Shown here: positions 40,771 to 51,092 of the stretch, piece after piece
Position numbering within the stretch: the stretch's first letter is position 1
How the letters are laid out: each line of letters opens with the position of its first letter
NCBI GenBank assembly: GCA_009859145.1
Contig: VRVR01000061.1
Coordinates: forward strand, 1 to 64,000
Length of the DNA: 64,000 nucleotides
Source of the DNA: Andalucia godoyi
Lineage: Eukaryota > Discoba > Jakobea > Jakobida > Andaluciidae
Reading direction: 5' to 3'
Program-made: the position numbers and the translations under genes
The notes under the pieces: generated by a model
What the model saw: only the letters and a program-made list of their open reading frames with translations
Databases searched by the model: none
Told to the model about the DNA's origin: nothing

Positions 40771-42138
40771 CTATTTGAGCATGAGCAACACAATCAAAAT
40801 GACAAGTGCGATGATTGCGGTGATGCGCTCGAGCTGCGAGCGGAGCTGGAGCTGGCGAGTGGCTTCGTCGCGGCCGACACGTACGCCCTCTGCACGCCCC
40901 TTTGCTTCAGCCTCGGAGCGCTGTGCCTTGATGGAGGCCTTGAGCTGACGGACAGCGGCCTCACGCGCTTCAATGCCCTGCAGCTTGGCGTCGAGTGCAC
41001 TCTCCTTCTGCTCGAGTTTGGCTGCAACCTTGTCCACATTTGCCTTCTGGGCCACGGCGTCCTTCCTCGCCTTTTCTACGTCGTTCTGCGACCGCGCGAC
41101 AGCTTCCAAGGCAAGCTGCACACGCTTTTCATTCACCTGGATTCCAGATTCGCGCGCATCCAGTGCCTGTGCACGCGCATCCATCTTTTTCTTCTCTTCC
41201 TCCACGCTCGCCTTCGATGCAGCTTCGCGCTGCGCAGCTTCCGACTTTAAGCGCTCGCTATCCTGATGCGATTGAACCACGAGCTGGACATGGCGGCGAT
41301 CCAGCTCAGCAGACCGCGCATCCAAGCTGCGCTTCTGGACATCTAGTGCAGCTCGCTTCTCCTCGAGAGAAGCTCGATCCTTGTCAAGCGACGCAAGAAG
41401 CACAAGCTGCGAAGACAGCTCCTGCTCACGAACCGAAATCTCTTGATGCAGTCTCTCCAGCTCCTGCTCTTTAGCATCCACTGCCGACTGCTTCGCGAGC
41501 ACATTCTGGTCAAAGATGCGCAGGCTCTGCTCTCTTTGGTAAAGAGCAGACAGCTGCTGCTCAATCGCACTTTGCTTTTGATGCATAGTCCCCATTTGCT
41601 GATCCAACGTGGCTTGCTTGCTTGCGACGGCCTGTTCCTTCTGCTCCAATGCACTCTGGCGCTGCTGCAACCCATTCATCTGCTCACCAACTGAGCGCCG
41701 CGTATCTTCCAGTGCGTGCTTGTCCTTTTCCAGTGCGTGCTTGTCCTTTTCCAGTGCGTGCTTGTCCTTTTCAAGCCCGGCCTTGATGCTCTCAACAGAC
41801 GCCTTTTCCTGCTCAATCCACGATTTTTCCTGCTCGAGCCACGTCTTTTGAGATTCCCACAGGTTGATGTCCTTGTTCAAGGCATCGCGATCCATCTGAA
41901 GCGTGTTCTTCTCCTGCAACAGCGCCTCTCTTGCAAATTCAACGCCCTTCTTTTCATCCTCCATCGCAAGTTTTTCTTGTTCAGTCAGCCTCTGCAGTGC
42001 AGCAAGCTCCGCCTTTTCCGCATCCACCATTGCTCTCGCTTCCTGGACACTCTTGAGCTGCTCCCCAGCCGTCTTTTTGAGCTGCTCGAGCTGCACGCGC
42101 TTGGTCTCGAGCGCCTGTTCCTCCTCCTCCATCGCAAC

Positions 42139-42180
<42 letters not shown>

Positions 42181-42801
42181 TGCAGATGCATTTACGCTCT
42201 GGACCATGGATTCCAGCTCTGCAATCCGGGACTGCAGCTCTGCTTTGTGCGACTCGAAGCCGCGAATCTGAGACTCGAGCTCAGCCTCGCGCTGCACCAG
42301 ATGCGCAGACTTTGCGTCAAGCTCTGCCTGCTTGGCCTTGACGCTTTCCCAAAGCTTCTTCAGGTTCTGCTGGGACTGCTCAGACTGTTCAGAATTCGAC
42401 ATTTCTTGCGGACCACCTCTACTGCTATTGCTGCTGCTATTGCTGCTATTGCTGCTGCTGCTGCTGTTGTTGTTGTTGTTGTTGTTGTCGTTCTGTTGTT
42501 GAAAGTGCGAACGCAGGGAAAGAAACATGGATGCCGAAAAAGCAGACGGCAGCGATGCATATTTCGCGCTGCTACTCGTAGTTGGAACCGCAGTTGCCGC
42601 AGACGAAAGATGAGGAGCTTGTACAGCAGGCAGGAAAAAAGGAAGCGCACCAAGCATCAATCGCCGACTCTCGTCATCCTCGTCCGCAGCAGCATCGTGG
42701 ACAGCATCATTGCGAACAGCATCGGACGGCCGCTTGATGTCATGAGACGGAGACGCATGGTTCGAAAGAACTTCAGGTTCGTCCAGCCGAGATCCATCCA
42801 T
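40771..42801 (-). CDS. Long coiled-coil, tail-anchored membrane protein
   Basis: 676 aa from ATG 42801. After a Ser/Asn-rich start (about 1-130, partly encoded by triplet repeats), residues about 140-640 form a nearly unbroken, Lys/Glu/Gln/Ala-rich coiled coil. It includes internal copies of a KDKHALE unit and an Ala-Ser repeat encoded by (GCAGAC)n. The extreme C-terminus is a single hydrophobic helix (ITAIIALVILIVLLML) followed by one Lys, the arrangement of a tail-anchored protein. Golgin-like or nuclear-envelope/ER tethers share this design; I cannot assign a family. Expected topology: coil in the cytosol, C-terminus in a membrane. Confidence 0.88.
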
Positions 42802-43314
42802 CTTGAAAAACAAAAAAGGAAAAGAAAGTATTGAAGGAAAAAACCGTAAAGTTTTAAATTTTTTTTAATAAAAAAAAAACAAGAAGAAGAATGAATGAAT
42901 GAATGAACGAATAAATAAATGAATAAATAAATAAATAAATAAATAAATAAAGAGAATGTTTTAGGAGGCGAAAAACCCACTGGAAAACCAAATATGCGGA
43001 AAATGGAAAACAAAAGGGAAAGTCGAAGCATAGTGGCATTGCATAGTTGAAAGACAGCGTTAACGGAAAGAAGGAGGAAAAGGGTGGTTCTCGTTTCCGT
43101 ATTGTTTTAATCGGGTCCGAAATTTTATATTCGTTTTCTCTCAAATGAAAAGAAAGAAAAAATCGCTCCAAACGCAAACTTTTAATTAATGCCGATTTAT
43201 TTAATTATTTTTTTGGTTTTTCAGGTTTTTGATTTTCCTATTTTCTGTTTTTCTTTTTCGTTTGATTGGTTTGGTTTTGATTTTGGTGGTCGGACGAGAC
43301 GAGAGGGGAGAGAG
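42802..43314 (+). other. Divergent intergenic, AT-rich
   Basis: 513 bp between the tail-anchored coil and the ABCF gene. It contains a (TTTA)/(AATA)n tract (about 42888-42950). No gene is seen. Confidence 0.6.
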
Positions 43315-45636
43315 ATGTCTGCGGGAGAGATGCAGGAGATCTTCTGCGGGGCACTTGGCGTGTCTTTGGAAGTGCTGTCGAGTGTGTTTGACGGTCCTGT
43401 TGAGGAGTATTTGCTGGGGGTATTAGAGGAGCAGACGCAGGATGCGCTGCTTTCTGAGCGAGATGTGCTGCTTTGCATGAGTCCTTTTCTTGTGGACAGT
43501 GGGTTGTGTGTGTCGCTTGTGGAAGCGGAGTCGAGTGTGAAAAGGATGTTGGCGGAGCTTGGGAGACGCGGGCTGGCAAAGGCGCGGGTGGACGAGGTGA
43601 AGGTTCTGCAGCAGGCAGTGGTGCTTGAGCGTGTGGTGATGACTGGGTCTGCAATGTCGATGGCAATGGGCGCTGGGGCACAGCCGCATCATTTGAGCTC
43701 GGTTGCGGTGAACACGAATGCAGACTTGGACGACTGGGACGCGGCGATTGCGAGTCGGAAGCAGGCTAAGAAGAACAGCAAAAAGAAGGACGACGGGAAG
43801 CGCGCGTCGGATTATGCAAAGTTCATCCAGGATCGTGAGGAGGCGCAAAAGAGAGCCATGGAGAATCTGTTCATTCGGAAGAACAACGATTCAGGGGCAA
43901 ACGCAAATGAACTTCGCGACATTGTTTGCGAGGCAATTACGATCACCATGGGCACTACAAAGCTCATTGACAAGGCGAGCTTGACGATTTCGTATGGAAG
44001 AAGGTATGGCTTGGTCGGGAAGAACGGATCAGGTAAGACGACGCTGCTAAGACACCTTGCAGACTATGCGCTGGAAGGGATCCCAAAGTCGCTGCAGATT
44101 CTGCATGTCGAGCAGGAGGTCATGGCAGATGATAGAACGCCGCTCCAGGTGGTGCTGGAGGCGGATCGGGAACGGACAGGACTCATGGACAAGGAGGCAA
44201 AGATCCAGCAGCAACTATCGGCGCTGCGGACAACTGCGGGCGCGGCAGATGAAGTCGCAGCAAGCATAAAGGCCGAGGAGGAGAAACTCCTGACTCAGCT
44301 TAACAAGGTGTATGAAGAGCTCACCGCGATGGATGCAGACGCGTCCGAGGCTGGCGCATCGCAGATTTTGGCAGGGTTGCAGTTCACGCAGGAGTCCATG
44401 AATGCGCCAACCCGCATGTTGTCTGGAGGTTGGCGAATGCGTGTTGCGCTTGCTCGTGCATTGTTTATTCAGCCGGATGTGCTGCTGCTTGATGAGCCAA
44501 CGAACATGATTGATCTGTCTGCCCTGCTGTGGCTTGAAGAGTATCTAAAGGGCTGGACGAAGACACTTGTGGTCGTTTCGCACGCTCGAGACTTTTTGAA
44601 TGCAATCTGCACGGACATGGTCCATTTGCACTCGAAGAACTTGACGTACTACAAGGGTAACTATGATGCGTTTGAGAATGTCAGGAGAGACCGGCTGAAG
44701 AACCAGGTTCGGTTGCACGAGGCGCAGGATAAGCAGAGGAAGCACGTCCAGGCCTTCATCGACCGCTTCAAATACAAGGCGAAAACTGCAAGAATGGCCC
44801 AGTCACGCATCAAGCTGCTGGAGCGCATGGAAGTCATTCCCGCCGTTATCGAAGATCCATCCATCTGCTTTGATTTCCCACAGCCGGAAATCGTTCCTCC
44901 TCCCATTCTGCAAGCGATTGACATTTCCTTTTCCTACCCCAAATCCTCTTCCTCTGCTTCTGCCTCTGCTTCTGCTTCTGCCACCTCGAATGGTCTCCAG
45001 TCACTGTTCAAGGATGTGAATTTTGGAGTCACCATGGACTCGCGCATTGCCATTGTCGGTCCGAACGGAGCGGGCAAAACCACGCTTCTCAAGGTTCTCT
45101 TTGGCGACTATGAACCGACGACGGGGCTTGTCATGCGCTCATCCAAGGTGCGCATTGGGTACTTTTCGCAGTTCTTTGTGGACACGCTCGATCTGCAGCT
45201 CTCTGCTGTTGAAAACATGATGGCCAGGTTTCCGTCCACCAATGCAAACCCACAGGGCGTGAGAGCGCACCTGTCGTCGTTCGGTCTCATTGGCGACGTT
45301 GCCTTGCAGCCGGCATACACGCTCTCAGGCGGTCAGAAGTCACGTCTTGTGCTTGCGATGGTCATGTGGATCAAGCCTCACATTCTCATCATGGATGAGC
45401 CGTCTACGCATCTCGACATTGAAACTGTCGAGGCACTGATCCAGGCTCTGAACGGCTGGGACGGCGGAATCGTCCTCGTGTCCCATGACCAGCATCTCAT
45501 TGCATCCGTTTGCGACGAGATCTGGATCTTTGATGCCCGTCCCGAAGAAAAGGGAAGCGTCTACCGCTACAATGGCGAGTTTGAAGACTACAAGCGCATG
45601 TTCCTTGCTCAGATGAAGGCACAAGGCAAGTGTTGA
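43315..45636 (+). CDS. ABCF3/GCN20-type ABC ATPase
   Basis: 773 aa from ATG 43315; an in-frame ATG 126 bases upstream would add a Phe-rich stretch that looks untranslated. It is a soluble twin-ATPase protein without membrane helices. The first cassette has GKNGSGKTTLL, signature LSGGWRMR and Walker B VLLLDEPTNMIDL. The second has GPNGAGKTTLL, LSGGQKSR and ILIMDEPSTHLD. The linker AFIDRFKYKAKTARMAQSRI and the N-terminal helical domain match ABCF3/Gcn20 rather than ABCF1/2 or eEF3. GCN20 works with GCN1 on ribosomes to activate GCN2 during amino-acid starvation. A Ser/Ala repeat lies before the second cassette. All catalytic motifs are intact. Confidence 0.95.
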   Translation: MSAGEMQEIFCGALGVSLEVLSSVFDGPVEEYLLGVLEEQTQDALLSERDVLLCMSPFLVDSGLCVSLVEAESSVKRMLAELGRRGLAKARVDEVKVLQQAVVLERVVMTGSAMSMAMGAGAQPHHLSSVAVNTNADLDDWDAAIASRKQAKKNSKKKDDGKRASDYAKFIQDREEAQKRAMENLFIRKNNDSGANANELRDIVCEAITITMGTTKLIDKASLTISYGRRYGLVGKNGSGKTTLLRHLADYALEGIPKSLQILHVEQEVMADDRTPLQVVLEADRERTGLMDKEAKIQQQLSALRTTAGAADEVAASIKAEEEKLLTQLNKVYEELTAMDADASEAGASQILAGLQFTQESMNAPTRMLSGGWRMRVALARALFIQPDVLLLDEPTNMIDLSALLWLEEYLKGWTKTLVVVSHARDFLNAICTDMVHLHSKNLTYYKGNYDAFENVRRDRLKNQVRLHEAQDKQRKHVQAFIDRFKYKAKTARMAQSRIKLLERMEVIPAVIEDPSICFDFPQPEIVPPPILQAIDISFSYPKSSSSASASASASATSNGLQSLFKDVNFGVTMDSRIAIVGPNGAGKTTLLKVLFGDYEPTTGLVMRSSKVRIGYFSQFFVDTLDLQLSAVENMMARFPSTNANPQGVRAHLSSFGLIGDVALQPAYTLSGGQKSRLVLAMVMWIKPHILIMDEPSTHLDIETVEALIQALNGWDGGIVLVSHDQHLIASVCDEIWIFDARPEEKGSVYRYNGEFEDYKRMFLAQMKAQGKC

Positions 45637-45931
45637 TTATCCCTCGTGTGCTCCTTGCATGAAAAAGTAAAGGTAGGTTGCTTCGTCCTACTGGTGGTTG
45701 TTTTGTTTTCTTTCGTTTGTTTGTTTGCTTGTTGTTTTTTAATCTTCCCTTTTCTTTTTCTTTTTTCTTTTTTCTTTTTTCTTTTTTCTTTTTTCCATTC
45801 CTTCTGTACCCACGCTCCTTACTCGGTACTGTAATCCAACCCCGGACGGCAAAAAAAATAAAATTAAAATTAAAAAAAAGTTTCAAAACAAACAAAAATA
45901 AGAAAGACGAGAGAGAGCAAAAGTAGGAGTC

Positions 45932-47017
45932 CTAGCAGAAGTCCTTGTTGTTCTTAAAGTCTCCCGACAATGGAAGTCCCTTCTTCATGACGTAGCATGC
46001 GGCGTTCCAGTCGACCAACCGGACGAACATTCTCATAAAGATGGTGAAAGCGCCGGTGTCGAGCATGGTGACCCATCCTGCCGCACGGCACGCCTGTCGG
46101 GCAACGACGTTTGGCGTTGTTGCGATTGCAAGGAAGAACTTGAAGGCATCGAGCTTGGGGACTTTTCCTGCTTCGTTTTGGGTGTAGAAGTTGGAGGTTC
46201 CGGCCATGGGGCCCGGAAGCAAGACCTGCACGTCGATTCCGTACTGGCCAGCTTCGATGGCAAGCGACTGTGCAAAGTTCTGCAGGAATGCCTTTCCGGA
46301 CGAGTAGAGCACCTGGGACGGCGCTGGAAACATTGCGGCAGCAGACGACGTAAAGCACACAAATCCTCTTGTATTGTTGGCTCGCATGCGCGACATGAAC
46401 GCGTGCGAGAGCCTCACTCCCGAGAGCACATTGCACTCCAAGTTGCGCATCCACGTGTCGATCGGAGCCTTCGTGAACCCTTTCAGCACAATGTACCCTG
46501 CATTCAAAAAGACCACGTTGATCCGCAAGTCCCGTGTCTGCTCCAGAATCACCTGTTCATACGAGTGGTGCTCAAAGTCGCCAAAGTTTACTCCGATCTT
46601 CATGAACTGTCGGTTCGGATACAGCGCCGTCAGCTCGGCACACGTCGAGTGCAACAGTTCATTGTCGAGGGCCACCAACACCACGTTCGCGCCCTGCGAC
46701 GCAAGATCAAACGCAATTGCCTTTCCAAGCCCCGACGACGCGCCCGTCACAAGAGCCCACTCGCACCGGTACTTCTTCACAAGCTTGCCGGACGACAGGA
46801 AATTTACAATGAACAGCTGTGTGTAGTGCACCGCAACCGAAAACAAAAACACCGTCCCAAGCACAAGCGGCACCAACATAGGAAGCAGCGTCAGCGAAAA
46901 CCCGTACGGAGACATCAAAAGCTCGGCAAACACTGGAAGAATCAGCGCAATCAGACCCCAAATCGACAGCGTCAGTGCGAGCGAAAACGAAAACTGCAGC
47001 AAATACACTATTCCCAT
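45932..47017 (-). CDS. Membrane-anchored short-chain dehydrogenase/reductase
   Basis: 361 aa from ATG 47017. Two or three N-terminal hydrophobic helices (about 5-65) precede a classical SDR domain: cofactor motif TGASSGLG, structural motif NAG, and a catalytic Ser-Tyr-Lys with FTSSAA and YSSGK. The topology recalls the HSD17B12/KAR family of ER 3-ketoacyl-CoA or 17-beta-hydroxysteroid reductases; the substrate is not predictable here. A basic residue shortly after the first glycine motif is lacking, so the NAD/NADP preference is unclear. It is convergent with the ABCF gene; a GTCGTT array lies just upstream of the start. Confidence 0.9.
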   Translation of the reverse strand: MGIVYLLQFSFSLALTLSIWGLIALILPVFAELLMSPYGFSLTLLPMLVPLVLGTVFLFSVAVHYTQLFIVNFLSSGKLVKKYRCEWALVTGASSGLGKAIAFDLASQGANVVLVALDNELLHSTCAELTALYPNRQFMKIGVNFGDFEHHSYEQVILEQTRDLRINVVFLNAGYIVLKGFTKAPIDTWMRNLECNVLSGVRLSHAFMSRMRANNTRGFVCFTSSAAAMFPAPSQVLYSSGKAFLQNFAQSLAIEAGQYGIDVQVLLPGPMAGTSNFYTQNEAGKVPKLDAFKFFLAIATTPNVVARQACRAAGWVTMLDTGAFTIFMRMFVRLVDWNAACYVMKKGLPLSGDFKNNKDFC

Positions 47018-47021
47018 CTCC

Positions 47022-47055
<34 letters not shown>

Positions 47056-47412
47056 ATCCCTGCTCGTTAACAGTAGTTCTTCTTGTCCACGCTCAAACAG
47101 CCCACCTGCTCAGTAACCAAAGTACACCAATAACACACACAGCCTAGTGAACATTCAAACGAAGAAAACAAAACAAAACCAAAGAAAGAAAAGAAAAGAG
47201 CGGGAAAAACACGCAGCTAAAAAACCAGCAACGGACTACAGTTGATCGTTTTGTGCATGAACATCAAACAGCATCAAATCGGAAGTCTGCTTATCTAACC
47301 CTATGGGAAGACGCGAGTTTCCTTGTCTTATTTTATTTTTTTTTGTATTCTGCACGCGTGACACCGCCCTCGAGTGCCGACTGCTGGACGGGAAAAGCAC
47401 AAAAGAAGGGAG
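47018..47412 (+). other. Divergent intergenic with (GTCGTT)n
   Basis: 395 bp between the SDR and secreted-protein starts. A hexamer tract at about 47024-47055 adjoins the SDR start. No gene is seen. Confidence 0.6.
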
Positions 47413-49593
47413 ATGATGGGAATGATGCCCGCGATGGTGGCGGTGACGGCGATGGCGGTGATGGCGGTGGCGGGCTACGGGGACGGGTATGCAGACGGCG
47501 CACCGCTGCCTCTAATCTCGTACGAGGTGCACTCGTGGAACGACCTTCGCGAGTGGTCTCAATTGACGCTAAAGGGAATTCGGTTTTTCAAGATCGACCC
47601 GCACTACATGCGTTCTGCGTTTTGCGCCGCCTATGAAAACGCGACGCACGCGCCGATCCGCGGCTATGATCCGCGGTACGGGTGTCTGCTGCTGAACCAC
47701 GATGCCCCGACGCTGGCGCACGGGTCGCATGATGCTCCGTATTTTTCGCTGTTTGACATTGGGGACTACCCGCCTTTGACGCTGGCGACGCCACCGTCGA
47801 CGCCCATCAAAGTTGCTCTGTGCCTCAAGACACCCGACGATGTCGACCCGTGCGATCCGGGCGTCCTTGCGCTTCTCGACGCCTTCTTCTCGTCCGTCTC
47901 ACATGCTGACCGTGACCCGCACCGCTACCAGAATGTTGAGTGGGTGCTGGACGGCGCGGCGGTCGCGAAGCACGCGTGCTATGCTCAGCGGTACCGGCCG
48001 TATAACATGACCTTCATCCCGTTGTCGGATCCCGTTGACGCGCTCTTTTCGGACGATGCAGCCCGCGGTTACGACCGATATCGCATCCTCAACGTCGCCG
48101 CACTCACCCCGCCGTTGCGTGCCTACGACACCCTCGCAGTCCTCGACGACACCGTCCACTACGGCAAGTTCCTGCCCCAGAAGTCCAAGCCCGCTTCCAC
48201 GGAATACAACTATGCGCTGTTCTGGGAACCATCCGACGCGACGAGAATCGCCGAGACTGTCCAATTTTGGCTATCCTCCAATGCGAGCGGTGGTCCGGAT
48301 TGGGGATTGCGGTTCGCAGTCAATCTCGATCCGGTGCACTGGCGCTACTATGCTGCCTCTGCCGTCCATGCTGCCAGCACCGCTCTCGGCGGCTCTGCCT
48401 CCGTCATCACGTTCCACCAGCCATCCCCGTTCCCGTTCGCATCGGGCAACAGAAACTCTACCCCAACTCTCGTGGTCCTCGATTCCAACCGCCCTCTTCT
48501 GCTCTTCAGTCCGCAGCCGTCGCCCTCCGGTTATGACATTCACGTGGAACTCTACAGCGCTGCTCCCGTCCTTAGCCCCTCCCTCCTCGATGCTGTCCTT
48601 GTCTTTCCCACGAAACTCGACCTGCCGCAGGAGGCGCTGGTCGGCTCGGTGGTCGCGGCGTACGCAGCGTCTTCGGGGCGCGTGCGCGTCAGTTTGGACT
48701 GGCAAACCGAACAAGTGATGGCGAGTGTGGTGTGTGCGTATGATGCATCGACGATTCTGCATGCGAAAGAAGCATCGAGAATCAATCCTTTAGACGAATG
48801 CGTGGTGTTCGGCACCAACCTCCCAGTGGATGGATCGCCGATGCGAGTCGTTGCGCTTGCAGGCGATGACCTTGTTCTCACTGTTCAGTCGGAGGAGCTG
48901 GTGTGTGTGCAGCCAATGCAAGCATGTGGGTCTCTTCAGACCAACATTACGTCTGCTTCTCTTGTTGCCTATCCTCCCAAGTCCACCTCCACTTCCACTT
49001 CATCCGCGTCATCAACAGGGTTGGTAGTGGCCATTGTGGCAACGAGTGCCAACGAAGTGTACTATGCATTCCTTGATGACAGTGGCAGTGACACCCTGGA
49101 GTTTGTGTTTCTAGGGTATGGATCGCGCGTGTCGGCCAGCGCAAGGACGAGTTCCGACGAGGGCGAGGACGACGACGACGATGACGTGTTGATGGTGGTC
49201 GTAGAAGACGGGTATGCATGGAACACCGAGGTCCGAAACAAGCAAACGTATCCGCGCCTATGTGACATGGAACCTCGCAGCGAAAAGGGTGTTTTTGCAT
49301 ATGGTCTCTTTCCTCTTTCTCTCCTCTCTCATCATGCCGCGTCTGGCTCTGAATCCGAGACGGAGATGCTGTGGAGTGCGTGCAATGCCCAAGGAGCGCG
49401 AGTCGGGACGATGGGAGCCGGCGTCGGACTGAGTGCGGCGGCTATAGACCGACTGGACGGCAGAGCTGACCAGGTATGGATGGCAGCGAGCGCAAGAGGC
49501 CTGGACGAGCGCGAGTGTATCGGCGCACTCCAAGACGTCGGCTGCCCCATCCGTGACTCGCGCGTCTCCCTTACTCTACTGCAGCTCTTCTAA
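47413..49593 (+). CDS. Secreted protein, PLC-like phosphodiesterase candidate
   Basis: 726 aa from ATG 47413. The N-terminus (MMGMMPAMVAVTAMAVMAVA) is a signal peptide. The mature start has HSWNDLREWSQLTLKGIRFF followed by KIDPHY and then GCLLLNHDAPT. These resemble the first strand and active-site loops of TIM-barrel PI-PLC/GDPD-type phosphodiesterases seen in secreted protist proteins. The rest (about 250-726) is of unknown fold with scattered Cys and a Ser/Thr-Asp linker. There is no C-terminal anchor. Secretion is well supported; the enzymatic assignment is tentative. Confidence 0.7.
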   Translation: MMGMMPAMVAVTAMAVMAVAGYGDGYADGAPLPLISYEVHSWNDLREWSQLTLKGIRFFKIDPHYMRSAFCAAYENATHAPIRGYDPRYGCLLLNHDAPTLAHGSHDAPYFSLFDIGDYPPLTLATPPSTPIKVALCLKTPDDVDPCDPGVLALLDAFFSSVSHADRDPHRYQNVEWVLDGAAVAKHACYAQRYRPYNMTFIPLSDPVDALFSDDAARGYDRYRILNVAALTPPLRAYDTLAVLDDTVHYGKFLPQKSKPASTEYNYALFWEPSDATRIAETVQFWLSSNASGGPDWGLRFAVNLDPVHWRYYAASAVHAASTALGGSASVITFHQPSPFPFASGNRNSTPTLVVLDSNRPLLLFSPQPSPSGYDIHVELYSAAPVLSPSLLDAVLVFPTKLDLPQEALVGSVVAAYAASSGRVRVSLDWQTEQVMASVVCAYDASTILHAKEASRINPLDECVVFGTNLPVDGSPMRVVALAGDDLVLTVQSEELVCVQPMQACGSLQTNITSASLVAYPPKSTSTSTSSASSTGLVVAIVATSANEVYYAFLDDSGSDTLEFVFLGYGSRVSASARTSSDEGEDDDDDDVLMVVVEDGYAWNTEVRNKQTYPRLCDMEPRSEKGVFAYGLFPLSLLSHHAASGSESETEMLWSACNAQGARVGTMGAGVGLSAAAIDRLDGRADQVWMAASARGLDERECIGALQDVGCPIRDSRVSLTLLQLF

Positions 49594-50097
49594 ACCCTTC
49601 CCAACGCCTGCATCATCCACTGAAGATGCGTATCTACGAACAGACATGCATATTCAATCCTGCATCCCGTTGCCTGGAAGGGGATAGGCCCCAACACGCC
49701 TCACGGCGCTCTTCAGATAGATGCTCCGCGCTCCGTTCCCAATCTCGATCAATCGGTGAGCCACTTTCTCAGCGTGACACGTTGCTCCTGAGAAGGGTGC
49801 ATTTTGATTCTGACGGCCCTAGCAGCAGGCGTAGTGACACGTGGTCTCTTAATAGGTCTGCGGGACCTAGGAGGCCCTGTATCACGAATTCCTGTGAAAC
49901 AAACGTGCTAGTGTCGGCCACTGTTGACCGTGTCTGTTTGTGTATACTTCCGTATGCATGACAATGACGTGTTATCATTCAACGGTTAACCTCATTTCGT
50001 ATCTACAGTCGTCTCCTGTTTGTTCCTCAGCCACAGCCGTCGTGTTATGTCGTGCTGGTACTGTATGTGTGTATTATCGTGTGTACATTATCCTTTA

Positions 50098-50098
<1 letters not shown>

Positions 50099-50177
<79 letters not shown>
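50099..50177 (+). repeat. (GT)n microsatellite
   Basis: Nearly 80 bases of TG/GT with a single GGG interruption, in a non-coding gap. Confidence 0.95.
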
Positions 50178-50178
<1 letters not shown>

Positions 50179-50811
50179 ATGTGAAGATGGAAGCTTTTTT
50201 CCGTTGCCGCAGCGATGACCCTATGGGAGGCTTCAAGGATCATCAAGGGGGACAACAAGAAGATAATCTACAGACGATGTATGTCAAGTGATCACCATGG
50301 GAAATAAGTACAGGTGAGCTCGTGGGCACCGGTCTGAAGTGCTTTCCGCACTGCGCTATAAGAAAGAGAAAAAGAAGAGGGGGAAAAAAAATGAAAATGA
50401 AATGAAGAGATGAAGCGAATGCCTGAACAGGTTGATGCGAAAGCGTAGAAAGCGATGGGGAAAACGCGAGAAAAAACTGTCGGTCGACCCATGTCGACAT
50501 GCACGGGAGGTGCTTTTTTTACAGTCGCTGCGTAGATGCCGGTTGCGATGTTGTGTGACGCGAGCTGTCGTGCGGCGTGATCGGAGCACGGCCCAGCGTC
50601 TCAGCAACCGCCGTGTGCAACAACGGAGCCTACTGGACTGGGCTTTGCTCCACAGGCCCGAGCGCATGATGGACGCCCAAGCAAGGGGTCCAAAAGGAAA
50701 AAAAAAGGGGAGAAAGTGGGAGTTTAGTACGAGCAGAGATGGCTATTTCTGATGGCACCCGGGAATACTCGGAGTTCCCAGACACTTCCCCGGATCGAAC
50801 CTTGCTCATAG

Positions 50812-50853
50812 ATACCACCGCATCCCGCTATTACGGGATGCTGGGTGTGGTAT
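50812..50853 (+). other. Strong hairpin, possible structured RNA
   Basis: ATACCAC pairs with GTGGTAT and GCATCCCG pairs with CGGGATGC around a CTATTA loop, with a small internal bulge (TGGGT side). The perfect two-part stem stands out in a region without a coding frame. No known RNA family is recognised. Confidence 0.45.
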
Positions 50854-51092
50854 TCTTGGAACGCTCGTCGGACAGCCGACGCCGGACTGCTCAATGCAGG
50901 CGTGCACAGTGTCTATTTAAAAAAATGACAATGAAAAAATTAAAAACATAGCCAAGACGCGCGTGGCTTGCAGTGGCACACCTCCACCAGACTGTGTTTC
51001 TTCCAGAACAACGTTCGTTCGTAGACTAAAGAAGAACCTCCTCGCTCGCCTCCGTCCGCACCAGCCTCTGTGTTCCGAGGGAGAGAAAAAAC

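Larger units (their letters stand above)
49594..51092 (+). other. Intergenic, 1.5 kb, with (GT)n and a hairpin
   Basis: No coding frame with recognisable features. It contains (GT)n at about 50099-50177 and the hairpin at 50812-50853. Structured non-coding RNA is possible, but none is recognised. Confidence 0.5.

Noticed and set aside
41716-42834. 372-codon plus-strand frame
   Set aside because: Antisense of the coiled-coil gene; composition is the reverse of a Lys/Glu/Gln-rich coil and there are no domains.
49594-50300. CRISPR or telomere-like array
   Set aside because: The repeats are simple (GT)n without spaced direct repeats or telomere units.
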